Below the pieces are notes generated by a model. The model saw only the letters and a list, made by a program, of their open reading frames with translations. It was not told the origin of the DNA and did no database searches. The position numbers were made by a program, and so were the translations under genes. Shown here in pieces: positions 1 through 11,400 of a DNA stretch of 64,000 nt. Origin of the DNA: Atriophallophorus winterbourni (lineage: Eukaryota; Platyhelminthes; Trematoda; Plagiorchiida; Microphallidae); NCBI GenBank assembly GCA_013407085.1, contig JACCGJ010000654.1:9539-73538 (forward strand). Reading direction: 5' to 3'. Numbering within the stretch: position 1 is the stretch's first letter; the number at the start of each line of letters is the position of its first letter.

Positions 1-419
1 AACGCACGTCGATTATAATTGCAGCAGTTGAAAGAAAATCCTCAGTGATTTGAACGCGAGCTACAAACTAAAAACATGCATGAAACTTTGGAACCACAGT
101 TGTGTAGCAATAGTACAAGCAACCCGTTCTATCTAATCGAAAACTGATGCATATATAGATGTGTTGTATGTACATGTGATTGGAAGGGTTGGTTGTAAAA
201 ATCGTCTACAACATGGGATTCTAATTTCCAAATTTGCACACTTTTTCCAAAATGATGAAATTCTGGTTTTTTACTTTCTGCACATGTTTGATAATCAGGG
301 CGATTAAAATATAATTTCTTCAAGACCATTATTACCCTCGAACCGCTGTGTCAACTGAACTTGACCGTGTTCACTTGTATTGTGTATACACGCTAGTAGG
401 AAAATCGACCACTGAACCT
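1..419. other. Unassigned AT-rich intergenic sequence
   Basis: No coding region, RNA gene or repeat with a copy elsewhere in the window was recognised here. A 66-codon minus-strand frame at 129-329 has no recognisable motif. Confidence 0.4.
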
Positions 420-1930
420 GGTCATTCCGACGAGATGTGACAGTCTAGTCCTATAGTAATAGGGGGAATGGTCACCACATTTCTGTCGCAGCTTGATAAA
501 ACTAAATCAGCTGGCCTTGACAGTATACATTCGGCTATACTTCAACCGCTCGCGAATTTTGTTAGCCGTGCAATCAACAATCATTTTGCAGCTACCTTAC
601 TTCAGGGTATACTACCAGATGATTGGAAACGACCTGCGGTAGTAGCCATATAAAAAGATTTCCAATTCGGACGTACGCAACTATAGGCCAGTAAACACGA
701 CTAGCATTCTTTGCAAGTGCTTGGAAAAAATTATTCGGTACCAAATATGTAATTATTTGGTAGCCAATTCCTTACTATCTGATGTCCACCACGCATTCTG
801 GAAAGGAAGGTCCTGCCTAACCAATCTTCTGAGCTTTCTTCATGAAGTGATATTACGGCTCGATGAAGGGAGAGTAGTCGAAGTATTCTACCTTGATTTT
901 CAAAAGTCATTTAACTCAGTGAATCATAGACACCTTCTTCACAAGCTAAGGATGTTTGGCGTCACAAGGGAACTATATGAATGGTTAGACAGCTTCTTAA
1001 CCAATCGCTCTAAAAAAATTCAAATTGTCGTGGTGTGCTCAAAAGAATCAGTGATATTTAGTGGAGTGCATTCGCGTACAGTGCTTGGTTCACTATTTTA
1101 TCTTATTTGTTTAATCGATCCGGCAGCCTGCTTGAGTTCACGTTGCTTCCAGTTTGCTGATGATATTAAGATCCTAGGAACAGACAGTAGAGATACGCTT
1201 TTCTCTGATCTAGAAAAAGTAATCGAGTGGACAAAGACCTGAGACTTACAACTAAACTTGGAGAAGAGTTGTCTTCTGACGACTGATTTAGCGCAACCAA
1301 ACTAGAAGTTGGTGAAGGAACTATCAGAATAGCGGTTGCTCAGAAAGTGAGGGATCTTGGCATTACAATAACAGGCGATTTCAAATGAGCTGCTTAATGT
1401 GCCGAAGCTGTAAACAAGGCTCGCAGAGAATTGTTAAGACTTCTCTCAGCGTTATCTTGCCGAAAACCTTCAAAATTCATTCCCTTATACAAAGTAGTCG
1501 TGGGGCCTTACTTGGAATACTGCGTTCAATCCTGGGCACCTTCCCTTAAAAATGACATAGCATGTTTCGAAAGGGTCTAGCGCCTTGCGACTAGTATGGT
1601 TGAGGGTCAGACCTATGAGGCAAGACTCAAGGACCTCGGTTTGTTCTCACTAAAGAGACGGCGGCTGCGAGGTGACCTAATAGAAGCCTTCAAAATTCTA
1701 AAGGGTCTTACGGGTGATGATATTACTGAAATCCTTGAACTTCCCCTTAAAACAGCTACAAGGGGTAATTCTATGAAACTTATTAAGAGTATGACCAGGT
1801 TGCTGACACGTGGGCACTTTTTCAGCAAACGTGTGGTCAACTTCTGGAACGAGCTCCCAGATTGTATAGTAAGCTAAGCTTTAAAAGGGAATTAGACGTT
1901 AAATGGTCTATCATATTTCCGCACCTTGTC
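420..1930 (+). pseudogene. CR1-like non-LTR retrotransposon remnant (reverse transcriptase)
   Basis: A decayed reverse transcriptase of a CR1-like non-LTR element, spread over frames at 468-653, 721-1242 and 1596-1877. Visible motifs are the finger region GRSCLTNLLSF, motif A as YLDFQKSFNSVNH and the catalytic box as FADDIKI. The normally conserved PQGSVLGPL is degraded to RTVLGSL. The last segment matches the C-terminal thumb region (SLKRRRLRGDLIEAFKILKG). Stops near 653 and 1242, an in-frame stop near 1388 and frame changes rule out function. It belongs to the same subfamily as the minus-strand copy at 39185-40480, which shares GRSCLTNLLSF and LRGDLIE. Its endonuclease part is absent, as expected for a 5'-truncated insertion. 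Confidence 0.85.
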
Positions 1931-1982
1931 AAATAAAAAACTTTAAAACAAAAAAACAAAAAAACGTATTTTTACATTTTTA

Positions 1983-2090
1983 TCATATCTGTCTAAGCCT
2001 GGACAACCTGACAGCAAATCAGCCCACATGCAGTCTTTGACTGTGTTTTACTTTACCTTGACTAGGCTAGTGATTTCATACACCATGCAT
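1983..2090 (+). repeat. Repeat G, 3' partial copy
   Basis: Partial copy of the short dispersed repeat named G here. It matches the 3' half of the copy at 51780-51997 (ATCTGTCTAAGCC...CAACCTGACAG...), ending near TTCATACACCATG where better copies have a CATA tail. Confidence 0.6.
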
Positions 2091-2504
2091 TGTTCACGCA
2101 TATTATTGCATTGTTTCCTGAATAGCTGACCTCTCACCGTGCTGGTGAAGAGAAACCCTACCTTACTTTCCAGTTATTCGGAAGCAAGAACGTGTGAAAA
2201 GTACGAACTGTATACTGGATATCGAAATGCCGGGTGCTCAACCGCATACTGCCGAAGTGATGGGGCGCGGGATGGCTTTTAGCCAATCCTTCAGCCCTGT
2301 GCCAAAGTGAACTTGAAAAACTCGACCTTGAAACGAGCGAAATTTGATTTCTCAATAACGTGTTTCCGATTTTTTAAACCCCTCTAATTCTATTATTCAA
2401 GTCACACGTAAGAATCTATCAAAATAATCTATCATGTATCCTACTGAGAAATAAAAAATATGCTCATCTTAAAAAAACTGAATTTCTCATGGCTTATAAG
2501 CCAT

Positions 2505-2693
2505 GTACTGTCATGTGCCAACTGAACTGAACTAATCCCTTGGCGTCGCGATCGTCGAGAATATCCAAATCACAATAAGAAAAAACGCGTTGGCAGTGGT
2601 GGTTGCTTCTCTGCAGCTTTTCACCGAAAGAAATTCTGGACGCACGATTGGATCGTTAGCCACTTACTGTCCTGTGCAACTGAACTGAACTAA
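2505..2693. repeat. Pair of about 30-bp direct repeats
   Basis: GTACTGTCATGTGCCAACTG at 2505 recurs as TTACTGTCCTGTGCAACTG at 2664, each followed by AACTGAACTAA. The pair brackets about 130 bp of unassigned sequence. The remainder of 2090-3245 shows no gene. Confidence 0.5.
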
Positions 2694-3245
2694 AAAGCAT
2701 CAAATGCACTAGTTTGTCAAAATACTAGTGGTTCTGATCTGATCCAAAAAAGATTTTAAAATTCATCAAAATAACTCTCAGAAGCTGTGGTTTTGCGCCG
2801 ATTGTCTCAAATCCCTGTTGTCCGCTGTATGTTTGATATTTTGAATCATCGAGGGATGATATTAATGCTTTTCTAGTCTCAAATTTTTTTCACTTATACG
2901 TGCCCTCGCAAACTCTACTATGTCAATACCACCTTTTGCATGCCCATGTTATGTTTGTAGATAACGTCAAATTTACTGAATCAAATGATCATGATTTTCT
3001 GTTGAGATATATCGGAAATGTCATAAAGGTGCCGCAGTAGTGGGATCTCCTGTGAGACATGGCGCTGAGACTGGAAATTATCGTGGTTCGATGGCTTGTG
3101 TACCTCCTTGGCCCATTGAGCTATGCTGAGTGTTGCTCGCTGGGCACCATTAGAGCTATTCATACCAAGAAGATCAGTGGATAGATATCGTACGAACACA
3201 ATCTCAACTCACCCTGCTGTTTTGTGGGTCATGCGGTGTAGCTAA

Positions 3246-3475
3246 ATAGGTATGGCATGAAAGCACAAGCCTGGTCCAGGCCAAGTGCCGCACAGTCAGA
3301 GACTCCACGTGGGCTAAGATACTGTCAGGTTTCCCTGGTCTAGACATATATGAGGGGGGAAATAGAACTGATAGTGAGACTCCAGCGTTTTTCAGCATGC
3401 AGCTCACTACCGTTGGCCAATCAATTTAGCACGTACAGCACAAAAATGCTGTACGATTGCACATCTGTGCAGCAG
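3246..3475 (-). repeat. Repeat G, near full-length copy
   Basis: Shares long blocks with the copies at 13390, 8900 and 51780 (for example GACTCCACGTGGGCTAAGAT and ACTGTCAGG). Its high-coordinate edge at about 3473 abruptly ends the RTE endonuclease homology that continues to higher coordinates. It therefore inserted into, or truncates, that RTE copy. Confidence 0.75.
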
Positions 3476-4580
3476 CGGAAGTTAGTGCTGGCACGGTAAC
3501 GTCTGTGCTCTAAGCACAAGCTAAGCAGTCTTTCGTCGTTGTCATTACAATGCCAATCAAGACCAAACCTTCCACCCACGAAATGCTCGTTTAAAGATAG
3601 ACGGCCTACACGTGCATTCATGTCTCCAGCTAGGACAACGATATCACTCCTCGACGCAGGTCTAATGAGTTCTTGTAATCTTCCATAAAACTCATCCTTG
3701 TCAAGTTCAGAGCTACAATTAGTCGGTGCATAGGCAGCAACCGCAAACAGCTCGCGGGATTGGTTGTGAAATCGGCCTTTTTTGCACGAACCCTGTAGTC
3801 TAACTGCACAAAGTCAACGGGCGACTGGGATCCAGTATAACAGTGCGACCTCAGCTCTCTCAGTCAAAACGATTCCGACACCAGCTTGACCAGATATCAT
3901 GGCATCGTCACCAGTGGACAAACGTAGATAGTGTGATTTGACAATCGCGTAACTGAGCTAGATTTATGCATGCGTGTTTCCGACAAACAGCACACATGGA
4001 CATCGAGGCTATCAAGTGTGCGAGCCAAGGCTGTCTGTTGTCCGATGCTAGCTAAAGTCAGTACATTAAACGCCGATAAGTTGAATGGTACGCGCGGGCG
4101 GAAGAACGCTCTAAAGGCATTCAAAGCTGGCAAAATATTCGAAGTGGCTGAATTTGGAAACCTCGATGAATAAACTGTACTTCTGTCAGGGCTACCCAAA
4201 AAACCACAAAACGGAAAAACAAACAGTTATTTAAAAAAGTTTGCATGCAGTGTGAGATCATGTAAAGCATTTTTAGCAGAGAGCTTGGGAGCACGGGATC
4301 TGTCATTTTTACCATTATTTTCATAATTTCTTGTGGGTGTGATACTACCCGGTTGTCCAGGCTGAAGTAGGGGGTTGGCTTACGGGGGCCCACCCGGAGC
4401 CTTTGGCTAAAAAGCCTGAACCGCAAGGCAGTGGGTTGAGACTGAGTTTGTCTGACCTCTATCCATCGACCTTCCTGGTATAAGTAGCTCTGCTGGCACC
4501 AAAAGACACCACCCAGTATAACTCAATGGGTCATGAAGGTACACAAACCATCGCACCACGTTAAGGTACAATCTCAGTGC
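3474..4580 (-). pseudogene. RTE-like retrotransposon 5' end with APE endonuclease fragment
   Basis: On the minus strand a 5' leader (4580-4130, sharing a roughly 85-bp GC-rich block with 6115-6200) leads into an apurinic-type endonuclease domain at about 4110-3474. Visible motifs are FNVLTLASIGQQ, LDVHVCCLSETRM (the catalytic-Glu region) and, in another frame, GDMNARVG followed by ASTNFR. The reverse transcriptase is missing because repeat G abuts at 3473. Several frame changes and stops show it is dead. The endonuclease cuts target DNA in live RTE elements. The match to RTE comes from these motifs only. Confidence 0.75.
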
Positions 4581-4645
4581 GATGACCAGGCCTAGGGAGA
4601 TATGAGAAGGAAAATAGAAATGGAAATGGTGGTGAGACCCTAGCA

Positions 4646-5004
4646 TATGTGATCTTCACTTAATAACTTCTACCCTTTGCTGATTTCTCAATAATCTACA
4701 TCTGCATGTGGGACACATTTGTTATTGATGGTAGAAAAACTAAATTTCTATACAATGTCGGCAGTATTTTATACAAATATGATACAAAATCTAACGTAAT
4801 CAGCAAGAGTAGTCACACGCAAAATCTTCGTAATTTTTTTACCAAAGTGATCGTCCAACTTCAGTGAAATTCGACTACAGCACTGTCTTGAAGTGTGTTC
4901 CACTGTTTAATGACGCGCCACTAAAAGTACATAAGCTGTGGGACATGGTCAAGTCTTGAACATACTAAATTGTAAGGATGTCCTCGAGTATGCGCTTCTT
5001 TGCA
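4646..5004. other. Unassigned sequence
   Basis: No gene or window-internal repeat seen between the RTE leader and the next G repeat. Confidence 0.35.
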
Positions 5005-5245
5005 TGGTGTAATTGAGCAGCACTTTTGTGCTGTGTAGCTAGCCGTACTAAATTGAATCGCCACCGGCAGTGAGCTGCCTGCGAAAATGCGCTGGAGCCT
5101 TAGTACTATTTCTATTTTATTTTATTTTCTCATATCTGTCAAGTCCTAAGCAACCTGGCAGCATCTTAGTCCACGTGAAGTCTATGACTGCGGGGCATTT
5201 CGCCTGGATTAGGCTTGTGCTTTCGTACATACATACATGCCTTTC
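5005..5245 (+). repeat. Repeat G, near full-length copy
   Basis: Head AGCACTTTTGTGCTGTGTAG, middle CTCATATCTGTCAAG, and a short CATA tail (CGTACATACATACATG) at 5225-5241, the same organisation as at 51780. Confidence 0.75.
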
Positions 5246-5639
5246 TTTGATTTCGAAACGAAAGCGTAAGCTGGCCATGTGCCGAAAGAAAATTATCCTG
5301 AACACTTGTATTAGTTGGGATGCCAGTGTATGTGGTCCATGTGTTGGGTGTCTATAATCATTGTTGATGGCGCAAAATCCTACCATCCGAAAGATGTTTA
5401 TCTCTTCTTAATAGAACTCATGTCGGAGCTCCTTTTTCTAATCCAACGAGGGATGATAGTTGGATATTAGTGGCGTACAACCTCTTCCGACCAGTCGTGC
5501 AAGGTACGCTTTAGGCACGTCAACATTAGAATACTGTTAAGTTTGGCACTGTCGTTGTTGGCATGGTCTTCAAATCGTTCGTAAAGTGGAAACCCAGATC
5601 TGTAACACGTTGTACAGGCTCTAGCTTCGTATCTCGCAT

Positions 5640-6215
5640 TAGGTACAAACATTTGGTTCCAAGGTTGTCACAGCCGGGGGCGGCAGTGGGGATGAGCTCC
5701 CACTGTCTATAAAATGCTCCCATATGGCGTGCGTCTCAAACAGCCTCTGACAACCAAAGCCCAGCTCCTGGCCTGCACGTGGCGGAACTGCTTCTACTGA
5801 CAGGAGAAGGGGCGAAGGCGGATGACTGGCGCCTCAAAACCAGTTTGCTCCGGGTAGATGGAGCTCGTCAGCCTGGGAGGGCAGTCCATCTAAGGGAAGG
5901 AAAACCCTTATTCCAAACCTCCGCTGCCTTGCGGCATACCCGATTGCGGGAAAGGCTTCGGGAGTGAACCCTGAGGAAAAATCCTTGCTGCCTTGCAGGT
6001 TGCACCTGGTCGTGCAAAGGCTAGAGAGGCGTACTCGAACAATCGCCGAGGCACTTCAAGAGAGGCGCAAGAACCCTCAAAATGGTCACCGGCTCTCGTG
6101 AAGGAAAAAACCGCTGCCTTGCGGGTAGACTTTTGAGTCAAAGGCTCCGGGTGGGGTCCCCTAAGCCAACCCCCTACTTCGGCCTTGGCAACCGGGTAGT
6201 ATGTCGCCTTCAACA
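5640..6215 (+). pseudogene. RTE-like retrotransposon 5' leader fragment
   Basis: GC-rich block with repeated CGCTGCCTTGCGG-type words. Its last 90 bases (CTCCGGGTGGGG... CCAACCCCCTACTTCGG) match in inverted orientation the leader of the RTE fragment at 4350-4437. No endonuclease follows; the copy stops near 6215. Three-frame reading gives only short ORFs, so no protein is claimed. Confidence 0.6.
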
Positions 6216-6298
6216 AGAACCATGGAACCTACATTTTTCTTTCATCATGTACCCTCTTCATGGTATACTTGTTGGCACATCGTCTGTAAAGACTTGTG

Positions 6299-6319
6299 TA
6301 ATAATAATAATAATAATAC
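6299..6319. repeat. (TAA)n microsatellite
   Basis: Seven uninterrupted TAA units; possibly the tail of the neighbouring retroelement fragment. Confidence 0.9.
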
Positions 6320-6439
6320 AAACCTTTCAAGTAAATTCTTACTGATGCAGATGTATTCGAACCTACTTGGATTCAATAGTAGTTTCATTGATTTGGAGTA
6401 GTCGTTTGAGATTTAGAAGCTAGTTTCATCATTTGAATT

Positions 6440-6990
6440 ATGTGTCACTTTCTAGTTTCAAATCATCCCCGTGTCAGTGAAGGCGATTGTAACCTCGCTG
6501 ATATATAACTGAAACAATAATGGGCCCATGGTGGTACCATACCGAACGCCACTTTCGGTAGGCTACCCGTCAGTAAGAGTTTCGTTCACCTTGACGCACC
6601 ATCTGCAACCGATTAGAAACTTAAAAAACATGCGATAATCTTTCCAGATAATCCGTATCGAGCAAGCTTTATCAACAATATTGTGTGCTGGCTCACTTTA
6701 TCTTAGGCTTTGCTGAAATCTATCGGTACAAAATTAACGCTGTGACCGTCTTGTCCAATAGAATTTAGCCGTGAATAATTTGTACCGCGAGCTTTTCGCT
6801 TGGAAACGCTATGGTGCTGCTCGTCTAATAAACGATTATCCTGTACAATTTGAGGCACTACATGTTTTCACAATTCCAGCACATTGTCTGCAACAAAGTG
6901 AAGTGTATTGGCACGTAATGTTTTTGGAATATCGCGTTTACCGACTTTAATAAAGGGTTTCACAATAGAGTCTTTTCGTTGAACCACGCT
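6440..6990 (-). pseudogene. CR1-like reverse transcriptase remnant
   Basis: Read on the minus strand with frame changes, the block shows an RT order: a decayed finger region (VVPQIVQDNRLLDEQHHSV), motif A as DFSKA-DKVSQHTILLIKLA, then VNETLTDG and a decayed SGVRYGTTMGPLLF in place of SGVPQGSVLGPLLF. Stops and shifts are frequent and the FADD box is not seen. It is more diverged than the copies at 420 and 39185. Confidence 0.6.
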
Positions 6991-7159
6991 CTCTGAAAGT
7001 AATTTATTAAATGAAATGCATCAAGCTTCTGTGGGAGTTAGGGCTATCTTCTTGAATTGGAGAGGATGTATGTGATCTCAACTTAGACGATGTTCGTTTG
7101 ACATCTCTACACAAATTTTTAGATTACAGCTTGCGTTTTTGTCATGTGGAACTGTTTCA

Positions 7160-7300
7160 CTTGTATGTATGTATGACATCACAAGCCTGATCCAGGTAAA
7201 GTGCCGCACTGTCAAAGACTGCACGTGGGCTAAGATACTGTCAGGTTGCCCAATCCTAGACAGATATGAGGGGGGAAATAAATTTTAGTGAGAAGACTCG
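7160..7300 (-). repeat. Repeat G, partial copy
   Basis: Begins at the TATGTATGTATG tail and carries GACTGCACGTGGGCTAAGAT and CAGATATGAGGGGGG; the head half is missing. Confidence 0.7.
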
Positions 7301-8030
7301 ATCTAACATTATTTATTTTACTCCACTTTCTGGTACAGATATCCAGTGCGTTACGATTTAGCTAGCTACTGCACTTCACACCCTCTACAATATGACATCT
7401 AGTTGACACATCCTCGTTGGGTTCTGATTTACCTGGGGATTTTGCGTGTCACTCAACTTGGGACGTTTCCTTAATTTTCAACCACCATCAAAACATCTGT
7501 CCTGATTCTTTTGGAATTGCTTCGCCACAATGACCTATTACCTTACTTTTTACATTTGTAGATGGATTATCCGGCTTCTTTGATGTCTCGAATCACGCTA
7601 GACCACGCGCGTCAAACGTAGGCCATTGGCGTTCTTACCTTCGAACGATGTGGACAGTACGCACTGACAAGACATCTGCATCGTCCGTCACAACTGACAT
7701 CCAGGTCTTCACTTGACCGCCGACGCCACGTACTAGCGGGTTTAGTGTGGAAGACTAGTTTCGTGTGCACTGAGTCTGTCTTTCGGAAGACGCAGCCAAA
7801 CCAGCGCTGTCTTCGCCGTTTGATATAAACAGAAAGTGTAGATATTCCGTCGCTTCGCGTCTGAATGGCAGCGTTAGATACCCAATCAGTATATCAGGAG
7901 CACAAAAATACCCTGAAGTGGCCTTTTGGCTAGGCATCTATGCTTATTGTCCATTGTTATGCTGTCTAATGGTGTTAACGATGAAAAGTCTCCAAGTACC
8001 TTCGTTTTCGTGAAAATTTAGTTTCGATAA
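7301..8030. other. Intergenic sequence upstream of the ALKBH1-like gene
   Basis: No gene or repeat recognised except the degenerate ribozyme repeat that begins near 7950. An ORF at 7755-7937 (minus) has no supporting motif. Confidence 0.35.
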
Positions 8031-8033
8031 CTG

Positions 8034-8088
8034 TTGTTTCCACCTGATGAGAACAATCAACTCTAAAACGGTCGTGGAGTGTACGTGT
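8034..8088 (+). ncRNA. Degenerate hammerhead-like motif (family B relative)
   Basis: TTCCAC-CTGATGA ... TAAAACGGTC-GTGGAG. The stem I arms TTCCAC and GTGGAG pair over six positions (one G.T) and the helix III/triplet ACGGTC is kept. The GAAA box has become TAAA and stem II is lost, so this copy should be inactive. Confidence 0.45.
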
Positions 8089-8273
8089 GACTTATATGTG
8101 CGACAGCAAAACTAGTCTATAAAATTCACGTGGCAGGACCGCTACCAATGTTAAAAATCCATCATATCCATGCTCTCTGTAATAATTTTTGGTATTTTAG
8201 CCCCCCCCATCCCGAATGGCATTTTTAACGGATTATGTCTAACGACGACCGTTGATGTTTTATCTTTCTACAC

Positions 8274-8402
8274 ATGGCATATACGGATTCATCTCCCGAA
8301 CACTTGAAGCGCTGTTTCAAATTCTACAAAAACCTCCGCTACGATAGTAGCATCATCTCTGCGATCGATGATTCCACCGATCTTTTGTTCTCAAAATCAG
8401 CT
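8274..8402 (+). CDS. ALKBH1: ALKBH1-like exon 1
   Basis: 43 codons from ATG to donor GTATGT (phase 0). Matches the conserved N-terminal F-K-F-Y helix of ALKBH1. Reading through the 30-base intron hits an in-frame TAG, so splicing is required. Confidence 0.85.
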
Positions 8403-11400
8403 GTATGTTTTTTCATCCTACCCTATTGTTAGATTCGCCCTTTCGACCTAGAACCACGCACTGGCATGTTGTATGCTTTTCCCAACCAAGGTATTCGTGC
8501 TCCTTATTTCAATTGCTTAGACCTTTTTCTCCTTCGTGGTTTCTTCTCCGAAGATGTTCTTTGTCAGTTACTTTGGTCATCTGTCATTCAATGGCCTTTG
8601 CTTAAAGGAAACGCTTGCAATATCGACCGATCTTTACGGGATGAGAGTGGTGATTCTGCATACCCAAATAACGGAACTTCGTTAGTTTTCGATTTTTTTT
8701 ATTTTTCTGGTGATTTTCAGATGTCTGTTTTCTGTTTGGAACGCTTCTTTCATGGAACGGCTTCGTTGGGTTACTTTAGGTTATCACTATCAATGGAGTA
8801 CGCGGGTATGTTATGCAATGCACTATTTTAACATTTTTGTATGCTTTTTGTCGAATGCTACCGTCCGATAGTGCGAAACGCTTGCATATCATTGTGTTCG
8901 ACCATGAGCCCAGATCCGGGTAAAGTGCTGCATAGTCAGAGACTGCACGTGGGCTAAGTTATTGTCAGGTTGCCTAGCCTAAACAGATATAAAGCAGAAA
9001 GAAAATGGCCGGGAGACCCTTGCGTGTTTCCGCATGCAAATCAATACAGGTGGTGCCTACACAATACAAAGTACCGCACAACTGCATATCCTGACACATA
9101 GCAGTGGAAAACGGAAGGAATATATGCTGCTATTTATTAGCTATTTAGTTATATACACACGCCACCCAAGTAGGGAAAACAATATACCGTCGCAGTCATG
9201 ATTGCTGAAAGTTATCACAGTTTTTCTGTGGGCATGCCGACACCCAGAATGTAGCTCAAGTAAGATGAGAAGATTGACACCATACAGGCAGTACTACTTC
9301 CCCGTTCTTTATGAGGTTGCTTAATCCGTTTCGGACAGACTCTATGCACTTTGTAACGTTGCGTAACTGAGTATAGATCCGGCAGAAGCTGTAATAAGTC
9401 TCGGCAATGAGGAGCTTATGACCATGGAGTGTTTTGCCTCTATGGCATCTGGTACATACTACCGGTTTCGTGTAGTTCCTGATGACGATGAAAAACATCA
9501 TCCAAATATGTTTTCGCATAATCGTCTTCAGGTTCAGTAGCTTTTTGAATTCATCCCTCCTTCAGCTTTTATCCTGTCATTGTTTTATGGCGGTGCTTGA
9601 TACCGATGTAATGCTGTCTGTGATGATGATCGCTATATTCCTTGCAGTTGTAGGTTGTGTATGCTTGGCTCGGTTAAGAGAGTTATCCCCTGTTGATAAT
9701 CGTGCGACTGAATTTTGTTCTCTAGCTTGTGGCATTAGACCAACTTTTTGCGGCTTGTTGTTCACCATGCATATTTATTCTGGAGAAAATAATAATTTCG
9801 TCTACTTTATATTATTTGAGTAGTTAAAATGTGGATAACTTGCTCTATTTCGACGGTGAATTTTCAGCCCTATTAACATCGAAAATTGATCACTTGCTAA
9901 ATCTGACAGTTTTGTTAGAGTAAATGTGGATTCTCTATGCTGTAATGTAAAAAATTTGAATGACCATCAATAGAGCGAAGTATATCCTCTCCAGTATTTC
10001 ATGCCACATCAGAAATGTTACACATCAATATGGGTTCAATATTCATCATTAAACGATAGCAAGTTCCCTTCATATTTATTAAACTGATTCGGTCTATATC
10101 TGTGTCGGCTCAGCTTCTAAGAAATCACTAATTATTCGTTTGTGAACACAAGTTCGGTCTTAATGGTCCTTCATTTGCATTTGATTGTGAGACGTATTTT
10201 TTTCCTAAAATCTTTATCGAATCGTCACTAAAATTGCAATCAATCACAGCAAGTTCAGTTCACAATTTTCTTTTTGGCACGGGCCTTTTTAACCCTAGGT
10301 GTTATTCATAGGGTTTTTGACCCCAAAAAGGCGATTTCCGAAATCGGTCAACTTTGAGATTTTAGTTAAATTATGTGGAGGTTGGTTTATAATGTCACTC
10401 ACGCTTGTTATAGGCTCTTCCTGGCAATCCAGAATTCCATGCCCTTCGCTCAGCGCGCCTTGTGTGGCCTAAGCAATGTCTTTAGTATTTTAATCGGGCG
10501 TGTGAAATATATCAACCGAGCCAGGCGTTCTCGTCAGCTTTTCTTTTCGCCCCGCTGACTTATATTCTGATTAAACTGAGGTTTTTAGCCAATATTAGGC
10601 TTTGTGTGTATCATGGAATATGGAACTCAGTGGGAAAATTCTTTCAATCGCGTCCCGACAATCACAGACAGTTTCGATAGTCGGGCTTGTGTTCCAAGGC
10701 ACCATCGGTACAGTTTTATGTTGATAACAATTTGCTGATACTGTTTGCAAACAATTTTCTGTAGATTCAATTCGACGACATCAATGAGTGTTACGATATT
10801 AGGTCCACCGAACGGCGTTATTTATGGAAGGATAGGATACCCGGCATTCGAATCGCTGTCCTTCAATTTGTTCATCAATATGGGCGATGCCTTTTCACAC
10901 TATGTATGTATGAAATCACATTCCTGGATGCAGGCACATTGCCACAGTCCTAGACTAGACTAGATGTGGACTAACCTACTGGCAAGTTGTTCCAAGCCCG
11001 TGCAGATATAAGGGAGAAAATGGCATTGAGACTCCAGCGTGTTTCCGGGTGTGGCAAGTCAATTTGACACAGTTTTACCTGCATAGTACTGGATTATTGC
11101 ACAATTCAACACCAAGGCATCAAAAATAAGTATGCTTGACCTTTGGATAGCACAAATTCCAGTCTCGCTCCGTTTTCGATTATTCGTTTGTAAACACGGC
11201 AACTCAGGTTATCAATTTTCTCGCTCCTCATTATTTTGCGACATAATTTCTCCTAATTTTGAGAAAATACCATACTCTACCTATTCGCTCCCACTGCTGT
11301 AAGTTTACACCATCATGCTACGCTTTGTGGCATTTCGCCCGATCCAATTTGGTTTTCATGCACTTGCTCCATCATACGCATTCCTCATCACTCACTTGAC

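Noticed and set aside
8405..8605. Separate 66-codon ORF in the ALKBH1 region
   Set aside because: Out of frame with the spliced ALKBH1 reading, which accounts for the region with conserved motifs.
9481..9520. CTGATGA next to an inverted ACCGGTTTCGTG at 9460 as a hammerhead
   Set aside because: No GAAA box follows in the right order and the two halves lie on opposite strands.
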